Shown piece after piece: positions 1 to 7,448 of a stretch of 64,000 bases of DNA; within the stretch, counting starts at the first letter, position 1; every line of letters starts with the position of its first letter. The notes beneath the pieces were generated by a model that was given only the letters and a program-made list of their open reading frames with translations, had not been told where the DNA came from and did not search any database. The translations under genes and the position numbers were made by a program. This stretch comes from JACSRF01 sp963695505. Its GTDB lineage: Bacteria; Chloroflexota; Anaerolineae; Promineifilales; Promineifilaceae. The DNA lies in the NCBI GenBank assembly GCA_963695505.1, contig CAVOGX010000008.1:62001-126000 (forward strand). Reading direction: 5' to 3'.

Positions 1-386
1 TTGTGAATGATGACCGGCAGGCTTAATTCCGCTGCCAGTTCGAGCTGTAAAGAAAGAGCGCGGTGCTGCACCGCCTGGGGAGCGTCGTCCCAATAGTAAT
101 CGAGGCCAATTTCGCCAATGGCTACCACTTTGGGATGCTGCGCCCAATCACGCAAAACGCCTATCCACTCATCTTGCCATCCGGCCGTGGAGTTTGGATG
201 GACGCCCACAGCCGCATAAACGCCCGGGTATTGGTCGGCCAGTTGGAGTACATTACGGCCGTTCTGCAAATCCACGGCAGGCACAATGATGCGTGTCACC
301 CCGGCTGCTGCTGCCCGCGCCACCACACCGTCGCGATCAGCGTCGAAGCGTTCAAAGTCCAGGTGGCAGTGAGTGTCTACGAGCAT
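1..386 (-). CDS. TatD family metal-dependent hydrolase (partial, C-terminus off window)
   Basis: Reading leftward from an ATG at 386, the first 128 residues match the start of TatD-type DNases. An HxH metal pair lies at residues 6 and 8 (DTHCHLDF), a catalytic-site Glu at about 92 (GEIGLDYYWD), and another metal His at about 128 (PVIIH), where the window ends. TatD proteins are TIM-barrel Mg-dependent nucleases or deacylases involved in DNA repair and quality control. The gene follows the thioesterase by 15 bases and is probably the last gene of the unit that starts with the GDP-mannose dehydratase. It carries an ACGGCCGT palindrome read as NGR. The family call is firm; the exact substrate is not known. 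Confidence 0.88.
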   Translation of the reverse strand, partial: MLVDTHCHLDFERFDADRDGVVARAAAAGVTRIIVPAVDLQNGRNVLQLADQYPGVYAAVGVHPNSTAGWQDEWIGVLRDWAQHPKVVAIGEIGLDYYWDDAPQAVQHRALSLQLELAAELSLPVIIH

Positions 387-401
387 AACCCGGGCTGGCG
401 G

Positions 402-896
402 TTACTTGCCCGCCTTGCGCTGCAGCTCCAGCATGAAGGCTTCCGGCACCTGCACGCAAACGACGTGGCCGCGGGCACATTCCTGGTCACCGGCGTAGAG
501 CGAAGATTCAACCACCACTTTGCGTTCTTTGACCTCAATGGCGCGGGCGCGCAGTGTCAGCGGGCCGTCAATAGGCGTCGGTTTGAGGTAATCCACTTTC
601 AGCGAAGCAGTCAGGTAGCGCAAAATTGGTGCTGTGTCCATCTCGCGCCCGGCAGCGCGGTAAGCGGCAGCGGCGGCCGTTCCGGTGCTGTGGCAGTCAA
701 TGAGCGAGGCAATCAGCCCCCCATACACGTAGCCGGGAACGGCCGTATGGTACGGTTCCGGCGTAAAATGGGCTACGGCCTCCTCGCCGTCCCAGTAGCT
801 TTTGAGCTGATGGCCATGGGGGTTCAGCCGCCCACAGCCATAGCAATGCGCCACCTCGTCCGAATAATAATCTTGGAATGCCTTCTGTTCGGCCAT
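402..896 (-). CDS. PaaI-like hotdog-fold thioesterase
   Basis: A 164-residue protein of normal length for a single hotdog domain. It has the CYGCGRLNPHG segment (residues 18-28) typical of one PaaI/YbgC-like thioesterase subgroup, then the central helix region GGLIASLIDCHSTGTA and a strand-rich C-terminal half. Members hydrolyse acyl-CoA or aryl-CoA thioesters as dimers or tetramers in the cytoplasm. The substrate cannot be read from sequence. It lies between the phosphohexomutase (44 bases upstream) and tatD (15 bases downstream), all on the minus strand, which suggests co-transcription without a clear shared pathway. Confidence 0.8.
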   Translation of the reverse strand: MAEQKAFQDYYSDEVAHCYGCGRLNPHGHQLKSYWDGEEAVAHFTPEPYHTAVPGYVYGGLIASLIDCHSTGTAAAAAYRAAGREMDTAPILRYLTASLKVDYLKPTPIDGPLTLRARAIEVKERKVVVESSLYAGDQECARGHVVCVQVPEAFMLELQRKAGK

Positions 897-940
897 ATGT
901 TCTCCGTTAACCGTACGGATTACGGACCACGGATTTCGGA

Positions 941-2359
941 CTACTGCAACCCGGCAATCCGCATTCCATCTTGCAAAATATCCGGCACGCGCTCTTCGTG
1001 GGTCGTTTCGCAGTACACGCGAATTATCGGCTCTGTTCCGCTAAAGCGCACCAGCAGCCAGCCGCCATCCTCCATGATGAACTGATGCCCGTCCACGGTC
1101 ACAATGTCTGTCACCTTCAGACCGCCAATGGTTGCCGGGCGGGCTTTGGCCACATTGGCCAAAATCTCCGGCTTGCGTGCCGCCTCAAAAGTTGAGTCAA
1201 TACGATCATAGAAATGGGCGCCCACCTTCTCGAAAAGGGTTTCTAGCAGTTGGGATGGTTTTTTGCCGGTGCGTACCATCATGTCCAGCACAAACAGCCC
1301 CGCCAGCAGGCCATCCCGCTCCGGCACGTGCTGGCGGAAAGCATAGCCGCCGCTTTCTTCGCCGCCAATCATGGCGTCTACTTCCACCATTTTGGGGGCA
1401 ATGTACTTGAAGCCCACACCGGTCTCGTACACAGGCACGCCGTACAGTTTGCCCAACTTGTTTAGCATTTTGGTGGTGGAGATAGTTTTGACGATGGGGC
1501 CGCGCTCGCCGCGCAGCTCCAGAAAATAGTAGCCCAGCAGGCCGTAAACGCGCAGTTGGTCTATGAAACGGCCGTATTCATCCCCCAATCCCACCCTGTC
1601 CGCATCGCCATCGTTGATGATGGCCACGTCCGCGCCCACCTGCTGCACAAAGGCCAGCCCATGATCCACGTTGGGGGGGATGGGTTCAGGTCGCGTCATG
1701 TGTGGGAAAGCGGGGTTGCGCTCGCTGTGCACCTCGTGAATGGTGGTCTTGCCGCCGCCCAGCAGCCGCGCAAACCAGCCCGCGCCATTGCCCCACATGG
1801 GGTCCACCAGCACCTTAAAGCCGGCGTCTTTGATGGGCTGAACGTCAATCAGGCTCAGCAGGCGCGCGGTGTAGGCTGGCGCAGCATCAAAGTAACGGAT
1901 ACGGCCGTCGCTTAACCCATCGGCGAGCTTTACCTGCTGCACCTCTGACATCTCGTCAGGGATAACCGCCTCAATCTTTTTCAGGGCTTGCGGCGGCAGC
2001 GCCCCACCCAGCGGATCACGTACCTTAAAGCCACAATCCACGGCCGGGTTGTGGCTGGCAGTGATGTTTATGCCGCCCCCCGCGCCCTTGTCCACGACGG
2101 AAAAGGAAATAGCCGGTGTCGGCGTCGGTCCATCGGTTAGCCACACCTGGATCCCGTTCGCCGCCAGCACTTCGGCAGCAGCAGCGGCGAAATCTTCCGC
2201 CTGGAAGCGGCGATCGTGGCCGATAACCACACCCTTATCCGCAAGGCCTTCCTGCCGCATGTACCGCGCAAAACCCTGGGCCACGCGGCGCACGTTATCG
2301 AAAGTGTAGCCAGCGGCAATCCGCGCCCGCCAGCCGTCCGTGCCAAATTTTATTTTCAT
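941..2359 (-). CDS. Phosphoglucomutase/phosphomannomutase (alpha-D-phosphohexomutase)
   Basis: A 472-residue enzyme interconverting hexose-1-phosphate and hexose-6-phosphate. All four family signatures are present: the phosphoserine loop TASHNP (Ser about 102), the Mg loop DGDADRVG (about 250), the sugar-binding GGEESGG (about 332-338) and the C-terminal phosphate loop RFSGTEP. I chose the ATG at 2359 over one 13 codons upstream because GGAG lies about 8 bases before it and the family starts with KFGTDGWR. It follows the GDP-mannose dehydratase, so phosphomannomutase activity feeding GDP-mannose is attractive, but phosphoglucomutase activity is equally compatible. The 59-base gap to gmd contains a GTAAC-rich inverted repeat. 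Confidence 0.92.
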   Translation of the reverse strand: MKIKFGTDGWRARIAAGYTFDNVRRVAQGFARYMRQEGLADKGVVIGHDRRFQAEDFAAAAAEVLAANGIQVWLTDGPTPTPAISFSVVDKGAGGGINITASHNPAVDCGFKVRDPLGGALPPQALKKIEAVIPDEMSEVQQVKLADGLSDGRIRYFDAAPAYTARLLSLIDVQPIKDAGFKVLVDPMWGNGAGWFARLLGGGKTTIHEVHSERNPAFPHMTRPEPIPPNVDHGLAFVQQVGADVAIINDGDADRVGLGDEYGRFIDQLRVYGLLGYYFLELRGERGPIVKTISTTKMLNKLGKLYGVPVYETGVGFKYIAPKMVEVDAMIGGEESGGYAFRQHVPERDGLLAGLFVLDMMVRTGKKPSQLLETLFEKVGAHFYDRIDSTFEAARKPEILANVAKARPATIGGLKVTDIVTVDGHQFIMEDGGWLLVRFSGTEPIIRVYCETTHEERVPDILQDGMRIAGLQ

Positions 2360-2418
2360 TCCCAAGTCTCCAATTCTGTAATCTGTAACTGGTTTCAAGT
2401 TACAGGTTACATGTTACA
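2360..2418. repeat. GTTAC/GTAAC-type hairpin repeat between gmd and the phosphohexomutase gene
   Basis: The gap holds an inverted repeat, TGTAACT (2384-2390) and AGTTACA (2398-2404), plus further GTTAC words. It belongs to a class of short, wordy, partly palindromic repeats seen at several gene borders in this window (3405-3475, 24725-24780, 54762-54835, 57570-57615) and in frame inside two glycosyltransferase genes. No function is known; an RNA hairpin between co-transcribed genes is one possibility. Confidence 0.5.
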
Positions 2419-3393
2419 TTACATCGGCGTGCCGCCGTCTTGCAACAGCTTAATATCCGCATCTACCATCATGCGCACCAGTTCCCGGAAAGAAACGGCC
2501 GGTTCCCAACCCAGGTCGCGACCTGCCTTGCTGGGATCCCCCACCAGCAGGTCTACCTCCGCCGGGCGCATAAAGCGCGGGTCTTGGACCACAAATTCGC
2601 GCCAATCCAGGTCCACGTAACCGAAAGCTTCCTCCAGGAACTGTTCCACAGAATGGGTCTCACCGGTGGCTATCACGTAATCCTGCGGCTTATCCTGTTG
2701 CAGCATCAGCCACATGGCCTTCACGTAATCTCCGGCAAACCCCCAGTCTCGGCGAGAATCAAGATTGCCGAGGCGCAGCTCGTTGGCCAGACCCAGCTTG
2801 ATTTTGGCTACGTGATAGGTAATTTTACGCGTCACAAACTCAATGCCTCGACGCGGCGATTCATGATTGAAGAGAATGCCCGACGTGGCGTGCAGGTCAT
2901 AGCTTTCGCGATAGTTGATGGTAATCCAGTGGCCGTAGACTTTGGCCACCCCATATGGGCTGCGAGGGTAGAAGGGCGTGGTCTCTTTTTGTGGCACCTC
3001 CACCACCTTACCGAACATTTCGCTGGAGCTGGCCTGATAAAAGCGAATCTTGGGATTCACCAATCGGATGGCGTCGAGCAGCCGGGTGACGCCCAGCGCG
3101 GTCACTTCGCCAGTAAAGACGGGTTGGCTCCAGGAAGTCTGCACAAAGCTCTGGGCTGCCAGGTTGTAAACCTCGTCGGGCTTGTGTTCTTCGAGAATGT
3201 GAATGAGAGAAATCTGATCCAACAGGTCGCCAGGCACGACAGTGATTTTGTCTTGAACATGTTCGACGCGATGGTAGTGAATGGTGCTGGTGCGGCGCAC
3301 CATGCCAATGACTTCGTAACCTTGTGAGAGCAAAAGTTCGGCCAGATAAGATCCGTCCTGACCTGTAATACCGGTGATTAATGCTTTAGGCAT
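2419..3393 (-). CDS. gmd: GDP-mannose 4,6-dehydratase
   Basis: A 324-residue extended short-chain dehydrogenase/reductase that converts GDP-D-mannose to GDP-4-keto-6-deoxymannose, the entry point to GDP-fucose, GDP-rhamnose and similar donors. The N-terminus has the NAD(P) loop GITGQDGSY (residues 8-16), the catalytic Ser/Thr region ASSSEMFG (about 121-128), the Y147-xxx-K151 pair in SPYGVAKVYG, and the family-typical NHESPRRG and PAEVDLLVGD segments. The ATG at 3393 is preferred because AAAGGA precedes it and the Rossmann strand starts directly after. The upstream in-frame extension is encoded by a simple repeat (GTTTGTTGG words) and is unlikely to be translated. It opens the minus-strand unit ending with tatD. 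Confidence 0.93.
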   Translation of the reverse strand: MPKALITGITGQDGSYLAELLLSQGYEVIGMVRRTSTIHYHRVEHVQDKITVVPGDLLDQISLIHILEEHKPDEVYNLAAQSFVQTSWSQPVFTGEVTALGVTRLLDAIRLVNPKIRFYQASSSEMFGKVVEVPQKETTPFYPRSPYGVAKVYGHWITINYRESYDLHATSGILFNHESPRRGIEFVTRKITYHVAKIKLGLANELRLGNLDSRRDWGFAGDYVKAMWLMLQQDKPQDYVIATGETHSVEQFLEEAFGYVDLDWREFVVQDPRFMRPAEVDLLVGDPSKAGRDLGWEPAVSFRELVRMMVDADIKLLQDGGTPM

Positions 3394-3404
3394 GATTGTT
3401 TCCT

Positions 3405-3475
3405 TTGCTTGGTTGGTAAGTTTGTTGGCTAGTTTGTCGGTTGATTGAAAAAGAAACCAACTATCCAACTTTCCA
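3405..3475. repeat. GTTTGTTGG-type simple repeat upstream of gmd
   Basis: The leader of gmd consists of iterated TTGGT/TTTGTTGG words followed by complementary AACCAACTATCCAAC words, giving an imperfect inverted repeat. The same word family recurs at 16866-16900 (in frame inside a GT-C gene) and at 54762-54835. It sits at the gmd 5' side, where it could fold in the mRNA. Confidence 0.5.
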
Positions 3476-3649
3476 ATTATCGCTTTTTACACAGGGAGAT
3501 ATTATAACGGAGGGATGGGTAAGGGTAAAACGGCCGTTTCTACTTCGTAAACAGATCGTACCACAAACGACGAACAAAAAGATTATAAAAACACCAGGTT
3601 TGTGCCACACTTTCCATTGTTATACAATTTGCTCAAATCCAAATTTGAA

Positions 3650-5551
3650 ATGAGGTTTGCCAAATTGCAAGCAATTCTGCGTACAGCAGTCAGGATCAAA
3701 CAGGTTGATAGGAAAGTTATCATTGTAGCAACTGGTTTTGCTGCCTTAGCCATATTTCTTACAACATTACAATTGCATGTTAATGGCAGTAATCATCCTT
3801 ACGCCACTGATGTAGGGGAAATTCAAAATGCGCTTCCCCGGTGGGGAACACTCCATTTTACTGGATACCCTCAGTATTCAGTATTGGGATCTTTATTTGT
3901 AACTTTGCTGCGACCAATTCTCTCCCCTGCCATAAGTACATCTCTCTTTTCAGCCGTATGGGGGGCAATCAGTGTTGGTTTATTGGTCTGGCTGATGATA
4001 GCGCTCAATATCCCAACCTGGGCAGCGGCAGGTGCCAGCCTCATGTTCGCTTTCGCTACCTCTTTTTGGGTTGATGCTTCTATTGCCGAGATCCATACCA
4101 TGACCATGGCGCTAACCTTTGGCACAATGCTAGCCGCCTATCGTTTTGGCAAGAGCGGCAGCAAGTCGGATTTATATTGGTTCTCATTTCTTGCTGGGCA
4201 AGGTTTGGCACACCAACGCGCCTTTGCTTTTCTTGGCCTGGGGCTTCTTATTTTCATCTTACCCAAATGGCGCGTGTTGATGCGTTCGCTACCAGTTTCC
4301 ATACTTTTAGGTTTATTAGGCCCACTTACCTACCTCTACCTGCCCCTGCGCGCATGGATGGGAGCTGATTGGACTTTTAGTTCTCCTGGTACCTGGGAAG
4401 GGTTTCGCGCAATTGTTTTGGATACTAAAGCCGAGCGTATTATTGAGATCCCTACTACCCTAGCTGAATGGCAACAACGTTTTCGAGACATCATCATGCT
4501 GCTGAACGCCGATTGGCCGTGGCCTTTGTGGTTAGGTGGTCTGTCAGGTTTGCTACTGCCTGGCCGTTCTCGGCTAGTACGGTTGGCATTAATGCTCAGT
4601 TGGATACCATTTTTTGCAGTTGGTCTTATTATTTGGGAAGGATACGTCTCCGATGCGTTATTGGCAGTAAAATTGCCAGTGATTGCACTGGCAGCCATTG
4701 GGTGGGGGTGTTGGGCACACTTTGGTCAGCAGCGACATTCGCTAGCGCTTCCTGGTTTTTTATTGTTTAGCATGCTGATTAATGGCTGGCTGATTATCAA
4801 AAACAGCCCACAGGTGTTAACGGTTACGCGAGACACAAGTGCCTTCACCACAATTGCCCAAGTGGAACGCATTCCTGAATCAGGCAATCATGGGCAGACT
4901 CTGATGGCCTTATGGGGACATGATTATTGGGCATTAACCTATGCACAAGAGTATGAAGGCGCTTTCCCTTACTTGGATTTAGTGGATCACGACACAAATT
5001 TTTCCAGGGTTATTGCGGAAGGCGATGCGCTGATGACGCTAAGCAAGACTTTTTACCAACGCCCACTGAGTTGGTGGCAAGATATGCTGGATAGCGCTCT
5101 CTTTTTGACAATGGTGGCACCCGGCATTGTACAAATACAAACAACCCCAAATGTAACGGCCGTTTCTCCCACCAGTTTCGATCTCGGTAACGACACCTTC
5201 ATTCAAAGTACACAACTAACTTGGCAGACCGAGACAGAACTCCAGGTGATGGCAACTTGGCAGGCTGGGAAAAACAACTTGCCTGATTATAGCGTTGCCA
5301 TTCATCTGGTAGCTCAAAACCCTCCCACCGGTCCACAGGATATCTTGGCTCAAGCTGATGAAATTCATCCCGTTGATGGCTGGTATCCAACTTCCCGTTG
5401 GCAGGTTGGTGAATTAGTGACAGACTATTACTTATTGGACGTTCCAGTTCACGTTAATCCGGCAGCTGTGCGTATTGCGATGTATCGTCAAATAGATGGT
5501 GTTTTTCAGAATAGCAATTGGTTATCGCTACCAGTGCCACAACGGCCGTAA
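3650..5551 (+). CDS. GT-C type membrane glycosyltransferase (DUF2723-like)
   Basis: A 633-residue protein with roughly ten hydrophobic segments in its first 420 residues. The first extracytoplasmic loop has DVGEIQNALPRWG followed by HFTGYPQYSVLG, and EIHTM follows later. This is the acidic-loop pattern of DUF2723/protein-O-mannosyltransferase-like enzymes that use polyprenyl-phosphate sugars. The last ~130 residues form a beta-rich domain also found at the ends of the proteins at 7446, 12331, 15175 and 19620. The ATG at 3650 is chosen; a GTG at 3602 is possible, and neither has a strong ribosome site. It stands divergently from gmd and is followed closely by a decayed transposase. Donor and acceptor are unknown. 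Confidence 0.75.
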   Translation: MRFAKLQAILRTAVRIKQVDRKVIIVATGFAALAIFLTTLQLHVNGSNHPYATDVGEIQNALPRWGTLHFTGYPQYSVLGSLFVTLLRPILSPAISTSLFSAVWGAISVGLLVWLMIALNIPTWAAAGASLMFAFATSFWVDASIAEIHTMTMALTFGTMLAAYRFGKSGSKSDLYWFSFLAGQGLAHQRAFAFLGLGLLIFILPKWRVLMRSLPVSILLGLLGPLTYLYLPLRAWMGADWTFSSPGTWEGFRAIVLDTKAERIIEIPTTLAEWQQRFRDIIMLLNADWPWPLWLGGLSGLLLPGRSRLVRLALMLSWIPFFAVGLIIWEGYVSDALLAVKLPVIALAAIGWGCWAHFGQQRHSLALPGFLLFSMLINGWLIIKNSPQVLTVTRDTSAFTTIAQVERIPESGNHGQTLMALWGHDYWALTYAQEYEGAFPYLDLVDHDTNFSRVIAEGDALMTLSKTFYQRPLSWWQDMLDSALFLTMVAPGIVQIQTTPNVTAVSPTSFDLGNDTFIQSTQLTWQTETELQVMATWQAGKNNLPDYSVAIHLVAQNPPTGPQDILAQADEIHPVDGWYPTSRWQVGELVTDYYLLDVPVHVNPAAVRIAMYRQIDGVFQNSNWLSLPVPQRP

Positions 5552-5579
5552 TTGGACATCATAATCGTTCATCACTTTT

Positions 5580-7448
5580 ATGACTTGTCTTTCGATTAAA
5601 AAAATGTGACTAAGGCGGAATTGGCGGAAGTTGCGCCAGTTCCGTATAGATCGAGTCAGAGAACGTTAACAACTGCAAAATACGGTTTTGAAGTGATGAT
5701 AATGGGGTCACATGCCGGATGTGCTGTCCCGGGAGGTCAATGATCGATAACGTGATTCCTTTGAAAGCCCGCAGCAAACGCTCTGTTGTGGGCCGGGCCG
5801 TCGTTCGGATTGGTTGACCGGGATAAAGGCCGGGTAATGTTTCCTGCTGGGCTTGTAATTCCCGGCGCACTTGAAACTCAATAAGTGTCAGGATACGTAA
5901 CGCCAACGATAAAAGACGGACCAAGCCAACCAGATGGTCGTCGCGTCGGACATAAACCGGACGCAAACCAAGAGGGCGCCCTTTCAAGCGGGAGAAAATC
6001 CGCTCAATAGTGGACACACCGCCCCGATAAACCCGAACGGCTTGGGCCAGCGAGAGACGTAGTTGCGGGGCATTGGTGACATAGCAACGCCAACCCATTT
6101 GACGGTAGGCCGCGTGTAATGGCGGCTTCATCACGAGTGATGTGCACCTGATACCGAATCGACGTTTCCACACGAGCCGGACGGTCTCCATAGCGGCGGA
6201 TACGGCGTTCTTCCACCTGCTGGGTGTAGGTCACCTGCAGGAAGTCGGATACCCGATGTTTGGCGAGAATTTCGGCAACTGCTTCTTGTAACGGTGCTAA
6301 CTCCTGAAATTGTCGCTTACCACGACCTGGTTTTGGTGTTAAGCATAGCAGTTTCCTGGTGGCGGATTTGAGCCGATTGTCCAAACCACGATAGCCGCTT
6401 TCGGCCAAGGTAGGGGAATAAATGAGCAACTGACGTTCTGACCATTGGAACGTTTGCCTTCCTCCAGAAACGTTTGTTGCTGCTGTGTTTCCCATCCCTG
6501 GGCCAACAACCGGGACTCGCCAGTTGGCTCATCGTCTGTTTCATAGACTGCCGCCAAGGCAATGTCATCGGCCAAGAATCTGAGCGACGGTATCATTGAG
6601 CCATGCCCCCTGTGCTTCTTTTTGGCTTAAGGGCATCAGGTAATAGTCACCGCTTTGGGCAATGTGGGCGCGTGTCGCCAGCGCTTCCATCTTGCTATCA
6701 CCCACATAGAGCATGCCTGTCGTTGGCAGATTCTTCTGAGCCAGATTGATAGCTGGGATATAGACGCCATCGTCGGCCCGATTTCCAGCCAATACCATGG
6801 TCATCACCGGCAAAGCCAGTGGGTCCAGGGTGACAAAAACAATCTTGACTTGAGCCAGGTCTGGCCGATGGTCTTTGCTATACCCCTGGGCAAACAGCTC
6901 GCTCGTTGCCTCGTCATGGTATAACGAAACAGTCGTCGTATCGATGCGGGCTGTTTCCTGTGGCAGCTGATACACACGCACTAACCGATGGCTTAACTGC
7001 TTCTCCAGTTGGGTCCACATGGCATCTTGGCTCAAAATGCGCAATGCCTCACCCAATCGGTCGTCGCTGAAATCCTGTGCTGTCACCGGACCTGGCAACA
7101 TCTTGTTGAGTGTGTGCAATTGGTTGGCGGCCCAATCCTCGACGAAACTGAGGCGATGATCTGATTCCGACAAGATATAACTCAGCCAACCTACTATCAT
7201 CCAGCCCAGGCTCAGACCAATGCGATTTCCGTGTCGATCGATGATGCCGTCAATGATCTCAGCAATTCCCATTGTTTGTTGCTGTTGGATCAACAAAGGA
7301 ATGTCATCGATTTGTTCTGTTTGAACCGTTACTTCACTCATGAAAGTGAAGTCTAACCGTATTTTGCTGTTAAAGTACCATTTCTTCCCAACTCATGTTG
7401 GGTTGAATTTAGTTTTTATCGAAATATTTAAGCGAAAGGCAAGTTATG
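5580..7448. mobile_element. Decayed IS1634-like insertion sequence (ends tentative)
   Basis: This block separates two GT-C genes and contains only a broken transposase on the minus strand. An imperfect inverted repeat of about 22 bases can be drawn between 5580-5601 (ATGACTTGTCTTTCG...) and the complement of 7427-7448 (ATAACTTGCCTTTCG...). I see no target duplication, so these ends are tentative. If correct, the right tip would include the start codon of the next GT-C gene. The block contains no ACGGCCGT palindrome, unlike the host genes on either side. Confidence 0.55.
5610..7341 (-). pseudogene. IS1634-like (IS4 superfamily) transposase, multiple frameshifts
   Basis: Four consecutive fragments together cover one transposase of about 577 codons, the usual IS1634 length. 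7341-6565 is the N-terminal DUF4277-like part (IAEIIDGIIDRHGNRIGLS...) including the first catalytic region (ARIDTTTVSLYHDE). About 6596-6495 holds DDIALAAVYETDDEP. 6495-6190 contains SGYRGLDNRLKSATRK-like sequence. 6191-5610 is the C-terminal part with the conserved TIERIFSRLKGRP glutamate region. The reading frame changes three times, so no full-length protein can be made. Whether the frameshifts are decay or sequencing error cannot be told, but three in one gene favours decay. Confidence 0.8.

Noticed and set aside
63..1085. Long plus-strand reading frame of 340 codons
   Set aside because: It lies opposite the clear TatD and thioesterase genes, has no ribosome site and no family features; a shadow frame.
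7387..7402. CCCAACTCATGTTGGG as IS terminus or terminator
   Set aside because: It has no partner at the left end of the IS1634-like block and no T-run; it may be chance.
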